Source of the DNA: Chionoecetes opilio
Lineage: Eukaryota; Arthropoda; Malacostraca; Decapoda; Majidae
Assembly: GCA_016584305.1 (NCBI GenBank)
Contig: JACEEZ010002682.1
Location: 312,501 to 376,500, forward strand
Direction: 5' to 3'
Length of the DNA stretch: 64,000 nt
Part shown: in pieces, positions 1 through 12,871 of the stretch
How the letters are laid out: every line of letters starts with the position of its first letter
How positions within the stretch are numbered: position 1 is the first letter of the stretch
The notes under the pieces: model-generated
Told to the model about the DNA's origin: nothing
The model's input: the letters and a program-made list of their open reading frames with translations, nothing else
Databases searched by the model: none
Translations under genes and position numbers: made by a program

Positions 1-345
1 TTCCTACTGTCCTCACCCCCTTCCCTCCTTCCCTCCCTCCCTTCTTCCCTCCCTCCTTCCCTCCCTCCCTCCCTCCCTCCCTCCTCCTCCATCCTTTCCT
101 CCATTCCTACTGTCCTCACCCCCTTCCCTCCTTCCTCTCCTCCCTTCTTCCCTCCCTCCTTCCCCCTCCTTCTCCCTCCCTCCCTCCCTCCCTCCTCCAT
201 CCTTTCCTCCATTCCTACTGTCCTCAACCCCTTCCCTCCCTGCCATCCCTCCCTCCATCCTTTCCCCTTCCCTCCCTCCCTCCTCCCATCCTTTCCTCCA
301 TTCCTACTGTACTCGCCCCCTTCCATCCTTCGATTCCTTACCTCA
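1..345. repeat. Imperfect CCTT/CCTCC polypyrimidine repeat
   Basis: The + strand is almost pure pyrimidine. A longer-period unit, roughly TCCTTTCCTCCATTCCTACTG, recurs near 92, 198 and 290, so this is a minisatellite with period about 90-100 bp built from CCTT/CCCT steps. No gene is supported; the reading frames are low-complexity E/G/R-rich products of the repeat. Confidence 0.85.
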
Positions 346-568
346 TGAGAAAGAGAGAGAGAGAGAGAGTCAACTATCCACATATAGAGTCTTTGTTACT
401 CGCTTGCTATTTAGCTCTACAAAGTTGCAGTAGAAGGAATGTATTATATTTTGGCTGATTTCGTAAGTAATCTATATATTTTCCTCCATTCACATATTTA
501 TTATTTTCTTTCACTTGAAGTATGTACGAAGGTAATTATTATCATTCCTCTTTTTTTTCTTTTCATTA

Positions 569-780
569 TTAACCCCCTGAGACCCAGAACGTAATTTCCA
601 TTGTAATTTGGGTACCATTTGACGATTTTTAGTGATTTTAAGCAATATTTTATCGATATGACCTGTTTAGTATCCTTGTCCACTAACTAATTTGGTATAT
701 TCAGTTACTTTTCGTAATTTTATAGCTAGACAACATCATTTTTTTTATAGCAAAGGAAAGATCTGGGCGTGAAGGGTTAA
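569..780 (-). mobile_element. piggyBac-like TTAA MITE, copy 1
   Basis: A 204-bp core lies between two TTAA sites (569-572, 777-780). The ends are imperfect inverted repeats: CCCCCTGAGACCCAGAAC at the left and the reverse complement of GATCTGGGCGTGAAGGG at the right. It is inverted relative to copies 2 and 4-6. There is no coding capacity. TTAA target duplication with C-rich ends is the piggyBac pattern; the superfamily call is inference. Confidence 0.8.
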
Positions 781-1660
781 GTACTGTTTCACTTTGATCT
801 TGTTTTCCTGTTCATTTTATCATTACATCATATTACGATCATATTTTTTGTGTTATTGTTGTTGTCATGTTATCACTCCTCATATTTGTTATCTACGCCA
901 TGTTGTCGAGTCAGTTATTGTTTATCGCTCTCTTCACTGAACACTTCATTGATGGATATGTAATTTTTTCTTTTACTTTCGTTAATTTGTTCATTCGCTT
1001 GTAATATTCAATGTTACTAATTTTGTGAGTTGTTATTTTTATTGTTTTTTTTGTTTTGTTTGCCTCTGCCTTGATATATTCGTCTTTTAATTGATTTCTA
1101 CGTCATTAATATTTCTTAGTATTTTTCATTCGTCCAATTATCTTTATTTTCCCATCTGATTTATTTGAATGACGTATTTATTCCGTTTTTTTTCGTAAGT
1201 TTAAAGCAACACCCTCTTTTGACGGAAACTCTTAAACATTACACTTATTTGTATTGAATTTTCACTCCTTCCAATGATTTGCTGAGATTTAATTAATGGC
1301 TCAATTCCACATATTTTACTTCTTCATAATGTCATTTACACTTGCTATTAAGCCAAGAACACGTCATGCTAATATCTTGTTTCACTTCCTTGTTAATTAA
1401 TTAGAAGTTATATTTATTCTATTATCAGCATCCGGTGTTATGTTCATTTTTTTCTTATGCTCTATTGTTTTTTTTCTTCACATTATCGTACTGTGTTTTA
1501 TTCGATACTTATGCCACTTCACATTTTCTCTTGACTCGTACTGACGGGTGGACATTATCGTACGCTGGCTTGCCTTGTTGTTATCTATATGGAATGGCGT
1601 GATGGTTGCTGCCTAACCTTGTCTCTCTTATCAGTCTCCCCCACCCACCTCTCCCTCCTT
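781..1660. other. AT-rich DNA without recognisable feature
   Basis: I see no exon-like or repeat structure here beyond T-rich stretches. Confidence 0.6.
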
Positions 1661-1814
1661 TCCCTCCCATGTCATTTAGTTATGTGGGAGGGAGGGAGGT
1701 GAAGCGGGGTGGGGGAAAGGGGGGAAAAGATTGAATTTATTGAAGATTGTGTGGGTGTTAAGTCTCTCTCTCTACTTTTTCTTCTCATTTCCTTAAGTTT
1801 TCCTCTTAGGGCGT

Positions 1815-1866
1815 AGAGAGAGAGAGAGAGAATGAATGAAATAATGAAATCCGAAATAAATGAAAT

Positions 1867-1915
<49 letters not shown>

Positions 1916-1925
1916 GAGAGAGAGT
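1815..1925. repeat. (GA)n microsatellite cluster
   Basis: Two GA tracts, interrupted by a short A/T-rich spacer and by single-base interruptions. Confidence 0.9.
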
Positions 1926-1929
1926 CAAG

Positions 1930-2460
1930 AATAACTGCAGAGTAGTAACACGTAGTATACACGTAGTAACTAGATAGGAAAGTAAGAGGGAGGACAGTCA
2001 GGATGTGTGGGTGTGTTTGCCTCCGTAGTATTTTATCTTGGCCTCGCATTACGACGTTCACCTTCCTCCACCTGAAGCCAATCACTTATTTATATACTAT
2101 CTTCTTGCCACGCGGCCCGAAATAGCAGGTTTTTTAGGGTTGTCGCTTGTCGGCCAGGAGAAGGTGGCACCGGGGCGCATATTTCCGCTCTCTATGCGAG
2201 TATGTGGTTTCCGAGTGAAGACGCTTGGCTGTAGCTCCGAACTAACCCTAGGAACTTCACGAAAATACCCTCATTGTGACACCCATACAAAATTACCAGT
2301 ATGTTATTAGGAAACTCTAACCTGCCCTAACCGTAACCTAACCTAACCTGACGTGTTCAAGAGTAAACGCCACATACTCTTCCAGAAAACGGGAACATGC
2401 CACCGGGGCGTGAGGAACAACTATCATCAGCTTATTTCTATTGATGTGATCATGTGTAGC
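1930..2460. other. Moderately complex DNA with short CCTAA tract
   Basis: Non-repetitive sequence. Around 2325-2350 there are several CTAACC units, resembling arthropod TTAGG telomere repeat units. No convincing splice-flanked exon was seen. Confidence 0.5.
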
Positions 2461-3076
2461 TAGATTTTGACCTATTTTTTGTATGAATATGTAATTACCC
2501 TTGTTGTTTCATTAATTTCTCTTTATTTTCTGATATATATTTGTTGTGCCTTCTCTTTTCTTCCTCTTTTCCATTTTCATATCTTGTTTTTCCCTCAATT
2601 TTCTTCGCGTGGTTTAATAGACTGCATGTTTTCTTTCCTTGTTTTACTGTTTTTTTTTTTTTTTTTCGTTTCTTTCATCCTTCCCAGCAATCCTATCTAC
2701 TTTTCCATTATTTTCACATATTCCAAGATTCCCTCTTTCTCTGTATATACAATCCTTCTCTCCTCCCTAGGTAGCTATCACGTCTCATCTTTTTTCCCTT
2801 TCCAAAAACCTTCCTTTTCGTGTTCCTTCTTTGTTTTCCCAACCACTGCCCCCCCCTCCTCCCCCCCCATTTTCCAAAAGTCAATTTATTATCTCTGCAT
2901 CCTTCTATTTTTTCTCTATTCATATATTTACCTCCATACGTCTTTATCTATTTTTTTTTCCTATTTCCATTTACTCTTATCATATATCCGGCAGAGTATG
3001 TTGCTGGATAGTAATAATTCGTCGTTGTGCAAAGCTTACAAGTACCACTATATGTTACGTAAAGTTGAAGTGTCGA

Positions 3077-3084
<8 letters not shown>

Positions 3085-3110
<26 letters not shown>

Positions 3111-3221
3111 CACTTCATCCAAAACTTTTAAAGCAGATAGCAGCTTTTAATGCGCTGATATTGCATGGCTGTGTGTGTGTGTGTGTCTGGTGTGTGTGTG
3201 TGTGTACGAGGAGACTGCATG

Positions 3222-3271
<50 letters not shown>

Positions 3272-3297
3272 TTCTCTTCTCTCCCTCTCATATATAT

Positions 3298-3342
<45 letters not shown>

Positions 3343-3345
3343 ACA
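3085..3345. repeat. Compound (GT)n-(CT)n-(TA)n microsatellite
   Basis: Two GT runs (about 3085-3110 and 3169-3206) are followed by a CT run (about 3222-3290) and a TA run (about 3292-3340). Four dinucleotide types are packed into 260 bp. Confidence 0.92.
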
Positions 3346-3500
3346 CAAGTTAACCCTTAAAAATCGCACCTCGCATAGTAAAAGTTTTCTATCACTTTCA
3401 AACAAACACAAAGAAATAATCGAGCATTTGAAGAAAGGAGAAAGAAGAGAAAAAACTGACGCATAATAAACCTACCATTTCACATTTATAATAAATAATA

Positions 3501-3538
3501 AAAAAAAAAAAAAAAAAAAAATAAAAAAAAAAAAAAAA
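3501..3538. repeat. Poly(A) tract
   Basis: A nearly pure A run of about 38 bases with one T interruption. No retroposon body was identified immediately upstream, so it is listed only as a homopolymer. From 3539 to 4200 I see nothing else. Confidence 0.85.
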
Positions 3539-4198
3539 CACTACTGAAACCCAGCAAGGCATCAATACCATAAAATAAAACCATTAAACAATTCAAATAT
3601 ATCAAGTTAACATACGAAAAACATGAAATCCAAGAAAAAGATATAAATACGGAGACAAATCAATGAAGTCACCCTTGAAAAGGAAGCCACATTCTCTTCG
3701 GTTCCCTCGACTGGCTGGCTATTAATAACTAGGCTGCGTGCGTGGGCGTGAAATAACCTACTAAACTAAGGTGTGGGCGTGACTAGAGAGGTGTTTTGGG
3801 GGACACTGGTAATAGGGGAATACTATAGGGAGTAGGGGAGTAATGGGGAGGACATACCAGGCCGGACTTTGGGAGAGGCAGGGAAATGGCTCTTTTAGGA
3901 ATGTACATATAGGATGTTTGTCCGAGAGAAATGGAATGTTTTATTTACGAGTTTAAGAGTGAAAGGAGTTTGAAAGAGAGTAGAGAGGAGAGGAGGATAG
4001 GTATGTAGGAGGTTATGGAGGAAAAGGTGTTTATTAGGTGTGGTTAAATAAAGGAGAGAGGAGGGAAATGGAGAAAAGGATGGAGGGAAAGAAGGAGGGA
4101 AGAGCCGAAGAGGGGAAATGTCTACGTAGGGTGGAGAGAGGGAAGGAGGGAAATGCTATAGGTGGGGTGATTGAGCAATGCGATACTGGGTAGTGTGC

Positions 4199-4201
<3 letters not shown>

Positions 4202-4240
<39 letters not shown>

Positions 4241-4500
4241 TGCCTGCCTGTCTGTCCATTTCTCAACTATATTATGACTAGGAAAACGAGGAAGAATGGA
4301 AGTCCCGCTTTGAAACACCTGGACAAACCCTTTCCTTCCTCCTTCCTCCTCCTCCTCCTCCTCTTCCCTCGCCTCCTCCTCTTCCTCCTCTTCCTCCTCC
4401 TCCTCCTCCTCCTCCTCCCTCGTCCTCGTCCTCGTCCTCTCCTCCTCCTCCTCCTCCTCCTCCTCCTCCTCCTCCTCCTCCTCCTCCTCCTCCTTAGTTC
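4202..4500. repeat. (GA)n and (CCT)n microsatellites
   Basis: A GA run at 4202-4237 and a long CCT/TCC array at about 4340-4495. The poly-Glu and poly-Leu frames here are artefacts of the repeat. Confidence 0.9.
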
Positions 4501-4908
4501 GTGCTGACGTGGCGGCGCTTTGTATAGTCAATAACCTTGTAGTTGGTACTTGCAAAGTGTCTAGATAGGATGAAAATCTTATCTTATCTTATCCTCCTCC
4601 TCCTCTGTACAGTATCCTTCGGTGATTTCCCAAGCTAAATAAAATGTCACGTCTCTTATGACTTTGGGGATTTCTTACTATTTTCTTGACGTCATTGCCT
4701 CCTCCTCTGCTTCCGTCCCGTCTCTGCCCTCGCCAGTTTTCGTTCTTTTCGCTTTATCAATTGGTGTCGAAATGTAAATCTTGGAAGTGAGGTTAAGTTG
4801 CCAATCCATCTTTTTTTTCTTTCCTTTATTCAATTTGTTATTCTTCGTCTATTTAGTATTTCTAGTTTTCCTTGATTTATGTGTTGATTGTTTGGAAATG
4901 TGTGTGTG

Positions 4909-4909
<1 letters not shown>

Positions 4910-4943
<34 letters not shown>

Positions 4944-5206
4944 AAGTCATACAGAGATTTACGTAGGCTCGACATGTCCTTCCTCCTCCTCCTCCTCCTC
5001 CTCCTCGCTCTATCCTTTTCATCATCATCCTTTCCTTTATATTAACTCTTACGACAATCTTCTTTCCTCCCTCTTTATTTTATTTTTCATCATAATTTCT
5101 CCCTTTAATAATTGAGAGGAGTGCTACATCATCTGTTTATCATATCAAGCACCCACATGCATTTATCCACTCATTCATTCTATTTTCTGTCATTCATCCA
5201 TATATA

Positions 5207-5286
<80 letters not shown>
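4910..5286. repeat. (GA)n, (CCT)n and (CT)38 cluster, unit A
   Basis: GA run about 4913-4940, CCT run about 4979-5007 and CT run about 5211-5286. The roughly 100 bp before the CT run (5113-5212) is duplicated at 5612-5717. Confidence 0.88.
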
Positions 5287-5295
<9 letters not shown>

Positions 5296-5611
5296 ATCTC
5301 CTGTCTCCTCGCTTTTACTCTACTATATACATCCTTTCTCTAATAGAAGAAGTAAGAGTATTTAGTGAAGAAAAACTGCCTCGTCAGTATCATTAAAGAG
5401 CCTGTTGATGTTTGTAATCCTTTGTAAATCACCACCACCACCACCGCCGCCGTATCAGCCGAAAGTTGAGTCAAATACAGCTAAGAAGGTGAATAGGCTT
5501 GTTTCTCTCCTTTCACACACACACACGGGGAGAGATTTAGCTGTTCTTACTTTACTCTCTATCATCTCTTTCCTCTCCATTGTTGAGGTGGGTCATGGTA
5601 GAGAGAGAGAG

Positions 5612-5708
5612 AGAAGAGGAGTGCTGCATCATCTGTTTTTCTCATTATCAAGCACCCACATGCATTTATTCATTCATTCATTCAATTTTCTCTCATTCAT
5701 CCATATAT

Positions 5709-5777
<69 letters not shown>
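5612..5777. repeat. Diverged duplicate of 5113-5286 with (CT)n tail
   Basis: The sequence from GAGGAGTGCTGCATCATCTG to the CATCC/CATTC step before the CT run repeats the order seen at 5113-5286, with scattered substitutions. The duplicated unit therefore includes both a unique head and its CT microsatellite. Confidence 0.75.
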
Positions 5778-5780
<3 letters not shown>

Positions 5781-6589
5781 CTCATCTCCATTTCCTTCCT
5801 AACTCCCTACAGCTATCCTCTCCTCCCTCATTCTCCCTCATCTCCCTTCCTTCCTAGCTTCCTACAACTCTCCTCTCCTCCTTCCCTTAACCTCTCGCTC
5901 TCTCTCACTCCTCATCTTCCTGCTTAAATTCCTTCAACCCTCCTCTCCTTCCCTTAACCCCCCTACCTTACACCCTTCATTTCTACCCTTCCCTTACCCT
6001 GCAGACACTCTGATATAGGTAAATAGTGAGCCTCCAGGGGCATCGTGTAGGGCTGGGGCGTAGAGAGAGAGAGAGAGAGAGACCATGCCCAACCAATCCT
6101 CGTTTTTCTCTCCCTCCTCTCCTCTCTTTCCATTCCTTCTTTCTTTTCATTCTTCTTCTATCATATATCGAGTTAGAGCAGTATCGAAAGATCGGATGTG
6201 GGTGGATGTTGGGTGGTGGGTGGGTTCGTGGGGGGGTGGGGAGCCGCAGGGACATGGACGGCTGACTATAACCCACCTGGTTTGCCCACCCCACCCACTC
6301 ACCCACCCCTAACCCACCCCACCCCACCCACACCTCTTGAATTACATTATACAGTGGGCGTTGCAAAAAGACCAGCTGCCTTTTCCTTCCTCCTCCTCCT
6401 TCTCCTTACCTGACTTGTGAGGTGACTTACAATAACAAAGGACCTTCCCGCGCATACATACATTCACCTGGTTCCTTAATGAATGTAATAGTAATGCCTG
6501 CCTTGTTATGCATGCCTACTCATTTGTTTATTTGATGTCTATGGATATTTACTGTGAAGATATAAGTATAAATATTGGGGAAGATGTGT

Positions 6590-6973
6590 AAAAAAGTATG
6601 TTGGGGGAGGTGTTAGAGTAGTAGTAGTAGTAGTGGTTGTTGTTGTAGTAGTAGTAGTAGTGGTTGTTGTAGTATTAGTAGTGGTTGTTGTTGTGGTGGT
6701 AGTGACTTTGGCGGTGATGGTGGTGGTGCAGCTATCATTCTCTTAGCAGGAATCGATTTTTTTATTCATAAATAAAAAAAGAATATAAAAGAGAGAGAGA
6801 GAGAGAGAGAGAGAAGGGAACTCAGGGAAGAGAGGAGTGAGTTGATGCATTTCCTAGGATATGCTCCTCCCTTTCTCCTCTCTCCTTCAATGTCGGTCTC
6901 TTTTTGTTATTTAGCGTCAAATGAACCGAATGACTCTCTCTCTCTCTCTTCTCTCCCCCTCCCTCCCCTCTCT

Positions 6974-7035
<62 letters not shown>
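6590..7035. repeat. AGT/TTG trinucleotide and (GA)/(CT) microsatellites
   Basis: AGT/GTT runs occupy 6615-6730, a short GA run lies near 6790-6812, and a broken CT array spans about 6933-7035. Confidence 0.88.
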
Positions 7036-7038
<3 letters not shown>

Positions 7039-7254
7039 GCGTCCCCTCACTCCCTCCCTCTGCTGTTTTCCCCACCAATACTCTTCTCTCCCCTATCCCA
7101 CCCTCTCCCCTCTCTTTTCCCTCACTCAATAGATCGTTAACATTATCCCCAAGGCGCGTCGTAGTAGTGGTAGCAGTAAGGAGTAGTAGTGGGAAGCAAC
7201 CCGAAATAGAAACTTATACTTGTGTAGTTGAAGTTTGTTACAATTAGTTATGTA

Positions 7255-7335
7255 GTAATAGTAGTAATGGTAATGAAAATGATGATGATAATAATGATAA
7301 TAATAATAATAATAATAATAATAAAAGTAATAACT
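7255..7335. repeat. (AAT)n/(ATG)n trinucleotide repeat
   Basis: Mixed TAG/ATG/AAT units ending in a fairly pure AAT run (about 7290-7325). Confidence 0.8.
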
Positions 7336-7499
7336 AAAATGGCAAGTCTCTAAATTTACAGGAGGAGAGAGAGAGCGCCACTTTAATGACTATCGTATCG
7401 TACAATTAGAAGCTTAATTGCTATATTGATGAACTAATGAGACGATTAATTCATCAGTAATGCATGTAATTCCCTGCATCAATGGTCGGTTTAATTCAT

Positions 7500-7740
7500 C
7501 TGTTCTAGAGAGAGAGAGAGAGAGAGTGGTGCTGTGAAGGAGGCAAGGATGTGGAGGAAGAAAGATGATCTCCTTTAGGAATGATGTGATGGTGGTGGTG
7601 GTGGTGGTGTCATCATTGCGTATCGACCTATGTTGGTGTTGCTATGAGAGAGAGAGAGAGAGAGAGAGAGGCGATGTGTCTGAAGGAGGGGAAGCCTTAG
7701 TATTATCTCTCCCTTTCTCATTCGTGAACTGTGACGATTT

Positions 7741-7782
<42 letters not shown>

Positions 7783-7957
7783 GAGTTGCAGGCTTCACTT
7801 TGCTCTCATCAATGAATAGGTAATCTTATTATTATTCTTGATTATTATTATTACTACCATCATTAATTCATTAGTAGTAGTAATATTTTTGGTTGTTCTT
7901 TGGTTTTGCGTTATTCTTTTTATCCATTTGAATTACTTTTCTCACCGTCTTTTTTTT

Positions 7958-8004
<47 letters not shown>

Positions 8005-8200
8005 CCTCTCTCTCTCTCTCTCCCCTCTCTCTCCTCTCTCTCTCCTCATATCCTTCGTAGTCTCCCTCTTTGCTTTTCCTCCACGACCCTTTCCCTCCCC
8101 TCCCCCTCCCCTTCCTCCTCCTCCTCCCCCCCCCCCCCTCTTCCTCCACCACAACAGAAATGGCAAAGTATCCCTCAGCTGCTTCTCTCTCTCTCTCTCT

Positions 8201-8285
<85 letters not shown>
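7500..8285. repeat. (GA)n and (CT)n microsatellite block
   Basis: GA runs near 7507-7527, 7647-7670 and 7745-7780, then two broken CT arrays (about 7958-8046 and 8184-8283) separated by a CCT/C-rich stretch. All long frames are Ser-Leu or Arg-Glu repeats. Confidence 0.9.
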
Positions 8286-8288
<3 letters not shown>

Positions 8289-8319
8289 GCCCGGGGGCTT
8301 TTGATAGTTGACTGGTTAT

Positions 8320-8700
8320 AATCTGATGGTGGTGGTGGTGGTGGCAGGTATTGTAGTAGTAGGGATGTTGTTGTAGTTTGTATAGGGTGTGTAGTGCATA
8401 GCGATGGTTTGTGATGTGGTGGTGATTTTAGCAGTGAAATTGGTTTGGGATAAATGATAGTGGTGGTAGAAATAATAGTGGTAGTAGTGATCGTGGTGGC
8501 AGCAATATTAATTGTGGTAATTATAGCAGTGATAGTGGTGGTAGCAATAATAGTAGTGGTGGTGGTGTAGGCAGGAGTAGGATGAGTGTGGGTGGGGGTG
8601 TAGACAATAGGAGTGTGGTGGGGGGTGGTTTGGGGGTGGTGGTGGGTGGTAGTGGTAGTTTGTATTAGTAGTTAGTAGTAGTAGTAGTAGTAGTAGGAGG
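8320..8700. repeat. GGT/AGT trinucleotide-rich DNA
   Basis: Purine-rich GGTGGT, AGTAGT and TGGTGG units throughout, with no other structure. Confidence 0.75.
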
Positions 8701-8769
8701 CGAGGGTGACAGATGATCGATAACCGACCCTCTCCAGGTGGCCGGCGCCTGGCCCCAAAACACTCCACT

Positions 8770-9140
<371 letters not shown>

Positions 9141-9424
9141 CGCTCAATTTTCCACACAATCGATGCTGTAACACTAATATATAAGAGTACACTTTTCGTT
9201 CGATTTTCTTCATACATCACGAGTTACCAAAAATTATTATTTTACACAAAGAGGTTGAAATAAGTTTGTAGGTGATGCTAAGTGTAGTAAAGGAAACTAT
9301 ACAAATAATAGTAATAATGATGATACTAGAGGGAAGTTAATATTGCACCTGAAATCATGAAGTCTTTATAGATTTTGTTATTGCTAATTAAGTTTTTGAA
9401 GTGTTGAAGTGTAAAGCAAACAAC

Positions 9425-9606
9425 ACTACAACCAACACACACACAACAAAAACAACCACAACCACACACACCACCAACCCACAACCCCCCCCCCCCACAC
9501 ACACACACATACACACATAACACACCCACACACCACACACACAAAACACCAACACACACCACACAACCCACCACACACACACACACACACACAACACACA
9601 CACACT
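9425..9606. repeat. (CA)-rich cryptic simple repeat
   Basis: CA/ACC/AAC mixed units with a run of 14 Cs near 9485. Low complexity and non-coding. Confidence 0.88.
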
Positions 9607-9871
9607 AAATATAGAGTGAATTTACGCTGTAGCACAACCTTTGAACAGAAAAATAGACTATAAAAAGAAGTGGTAATCCTAAAATGCGACGAAAAGCAAT
9701 AAAAAACCTTGGAAAAGAAACATGAAAGCTCGTGTTCTTGACCGATTGTGTTAATGATCAATGTTTTTTGTGTGTTGAAAGTGTGCTGAAATGTTACGAT
9801 GATTTTTTGCTCTTATTGTTTCTTTATTTATTGTTTTTAACTGGAGATACTGGAAATATATACTCTGAATA

Positions 9872-9902
<31 letters not shown>

Positions 9903-10029
9903 GAGGGATGTTACTCGCTACTACTGCTACTACGAATAATATAGAATTTTATTTTCACCCGAAGACATACAGTAAAAAAGCAACAATGTGATGAGAGATA
10001 AAACAGTTTGTGATTATGTACGGTGGACT

Positions 10030-10199
10030 AGAGTAAGATGATAGCTAGCAGTAATAGTAGTGGTAGTAGTAGTAATGTTAGTAGTAGGCCTAGTAGTAGT
10101 AGTAATAGAAGTAGTAGTAAAAGTAAAAGTAGTAGTAGTATAGGAGTAGTAGTAGTAGTAGTAGGAGTAGTAGTAGAAGAAGTAGTAGTAGAAGTAGTA

Positions 10200-10232
<33 letters not shown>

Positions 10233-10310
10233 ATAGTAGAAGTAGTAGTAAAAGTAAAAGTAGTAGTAGTATAGTAGTAGTAGTAGTAGTAGTATAAGTA
10301 GCAGTATTAG
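10030..10310. repeat. (AGT)n array
   Basis: AGT repeats with AAG, AAT and AGG variants; two sub-blocks repeat the AGTAAAAGTAAAAGT variant (about 10113 and 10250), which suggests an internal duplication. Confidence 0.88.
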
Positions 10311-10664
10311 TAGTATTTTATATAATTCTAGAATTATATAGAATTGCGCATTTATCCTTTCTCTAGTAGTGTTTCTTGTCCCTATGTAAAATAATTGTAT
10401 GGAGTAACAAGATGTACAGTAAGAGTAAATAATATAGTCAATGTTAAACAGAAATATATGCAGTAACAAGAATGAGTGTAAGGAAAGTATTTGCCCAGTG
10501 ACGTAAAGAAATGAAGGTTTAATAATTAGCCATATATCTTATTGGAACATTATTTTGAGAGAACTAAAGTTATTATCAAGAAATGAAACAGTAGGTAGTA
10601 ATAATGGTTGTAGTTTTGCAGTACTGAAGTGGTTGGAAGTATTGGTTGTGTGTGTGTGAGAGAG

Positions 10665-10665
10665 C

Positions 10666-10737
<72 letters not shown>

Positions 10738-10865
10738 AGAAAAGAGAGACTGAGAAAAGAGAGAGAGTGAGAAAAGAGAGACAAAGAGAGAGAGGGAGAG
10801 ACTTGAGAAAAGAGAGAGAGAGAGGCAAAGACAGGGAGAGACAGAAAAAAGAGAGAGAGAGTATT
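10665..10865. repeat. (GA)n microsatellite with GAGAAAAGAGAGACT units
   Basis: A pure GA core (about 10,670-10,735) followed by a roughly 15-bp higher-order unit containing AAAAGAGAGACTGAG. Confidence 0.88.
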
Positions 10866-11159
10866 AATAGTTTTGGAAGCAGGAAATCATAGTATGGTTA
10901 GGGTCTGCTGTCTCGTTCTTCCTTTAATAGCATTACTAGTTATTAATGTTGTTTGGCCTTGTAAGGTTTCACACTCGGCTAATACTGGACGGCAATTAGG
11001 AAAGTAACTTGTTGTGCGGTTTATTATGTTAGCTGTACCATTGTATAGAGGTATATAGTTATCAATTATTGGCTTTAGTACTACAGTTCATTCCCTCGTC
11101 TATAATCTATATATTTATTACCTATGTTGTTTTTCTTGTATGCCTTAGGGTGAGAATAA

Positions 11160-11190
11160 AATTATTATTATTATTATTATTATTATTATT
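11160..11190. repeat. (ATT)10 microsatellite
   Basis: Ten ATT units following an AATAAA-like sequence. Confidence 0.9.
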
Positions 11191-11333
11191 GCCTTGCTCT
11201 GTGCAGTGTTGCCAGATCAGGGCGGGGATTTAATATGTGGCTGGTGGTGTTGTGTTTTGATACTTGGTTGTTATTTGTACATGTCTGTTTATTTGTACAA
11301 TATCGATTTTTCCCGTTATGCAGTCAAACCAGG

Positions 11334-11454
<121 letters not shown>

Positions 11455-11667
11455 TTAACCCCTTCACGCCCAGATCTCTCCTTTGCTATAAAACAATTGT
11501 CTGTTCTAAGCCATAATATTACGGAAAGTAACTGAATATACCAAATTAGCTAGTGGACAAGGATACTAAACAGGTCATATCTATAAAATATTACTTATAT
11601 TCACTAAAAATCGTCTAATGGTAGTCATATTACAATGGAAATTACGTTCTGGGTCTCAAGGGGTTAA
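11455..11667 (+). mobile_element. piggyBac-like TTAA MITE, copy 2
   Basis: Left end TTAACCCCTTCACGCCCAGA, right end GGGTCTCAAGGGGTTAA, flanked by TTAA at 11455-11458 and 11664-11667. This is the best-preserved copy of the family: imperfect inverted repeats of about 18 bp, no coding capacity. Confidence 0.85.
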
Positions 11668-12104
11668 CTTCAACCTGACTGGAAACCTAACTTCAGACTT
11701 AACTGGGGGTTTTTTCAATCACCAAAGCAATTTATTACTGTCTGCTGTTATTCTTCGACTTTTAGTATATCTATTTAGAACAGCTAGAATAGAGCTGTTA
11801 CCAATATATTTTTCATAATAGGGGAAATTAATTGAACTTTTTTTTTTGGGGGGGGAGGGGGGGGGCGTATTCCTGTATTCAGCCAATTTATCATATATAT
11901 TTACCTCTTCCTTTTCGATGACATGATACCGGTGTGATGTGTGTGTGTGTGTATGTGTTTTAGTATTAAAGTTCCCGTTTTCTCTCATCTCTTTCTCATA
12001 CGTAGTCTCGTCTATTTCCCAGGTGAGTCGAGTGACGGTCTGGGTCTTGGTCTGGGAGGCTCACGTGACGTCACTGTTTACGATGATGACGTCACTTCTA
12101 TTAT

Positions 12105-12290
12105 TACTTTTACTACGATGAGGGTAAGAAAGGGAAGATTGAGAAAACATTAATAAAGAAAGATTCATAGATAGGTTTATTCATTATTCGTTCACTTACT
12201 CATCTAATAATTGCTACTTTTACTACGATGAGGGTAAGATAGAGAAGATTGAGAACAGTTAAAGAAAGGGGGATTCATAGATAAGTTTAC
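12105..12290 (+). repeat. Tandem duplication of about 110 bp
   Basis: The stretch beginning TTTTACTACGATGAGGGTAA near 12,107 is repeated from about 12,218 with substitutions and is followed in both copies by GATTCATAGATA. Confidence 0.7.
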
Positions 12291-12533
12291 GATGGTGATG
12301 GTTTACGATCATTACGAGATCACTTACGATGATGGTAAGGAAAATAAGAAAAGTTAAAAAAGGGGAATTATTCATTAGATAAAGTTCATTCATTCATTAT
12401 GTTCATTGACTCATATGTAGAAAAAAACGATGTTGGAACTGAAAATGAAGGAAATTACGGTAATTTGAAGATGGAATAGAAAGAAAAGGGACATAGAGGA
12501 ATATAGAGAAAGAATAGAATTATAAAATAGTGA

Positions 12534-12746
12534 TTAACCTCTTGAGGCCCAGAACGTAATTTCCATAGTAATTTGTGTACCATTAGATAATTTTTAGTGA
12601 ATATAAGCAATAATTTATAGATATGACCTGTTTAGTATCCTTGTCCACTAACAAATTTGGTATATTCGGTCACTCTTCGTAATTTTATGGCTCAACAACA
12701 TACACATTTTTATAGCAAAGGAAAGATCTGGGCGCGAAGGGGTTAC
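12534..12746 (-). mobile_element. piggyBac-like TTAA MITE, copy 3
   Basis: Starts TTAACCTCTTGAGGCCCAGA and ends GATCTGGGCGCGAAGGGG. TTAA is intact on the left; the right copy is TTAC, a single change. Inverted relative to copy 2. Confidence 0.8.
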
Positions 12747-12871
12747 GAGGAATGAAAAGGGAGTTTTTATTACAAATGGAAGAGAATAGGCAGGAAAACC
12801 GATAAGGCACAAAAGAAGACAGGGAATGATAATAACAACGAAGGAAGCAAGGAGAGAAGTGGGATAGCAGG

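Noticed and set aside
3501..3538. Poly(A) tail of a processed retrocopy
   Set aside because: No transcript-like or LINE-like body precedes it and no target duplication was found.
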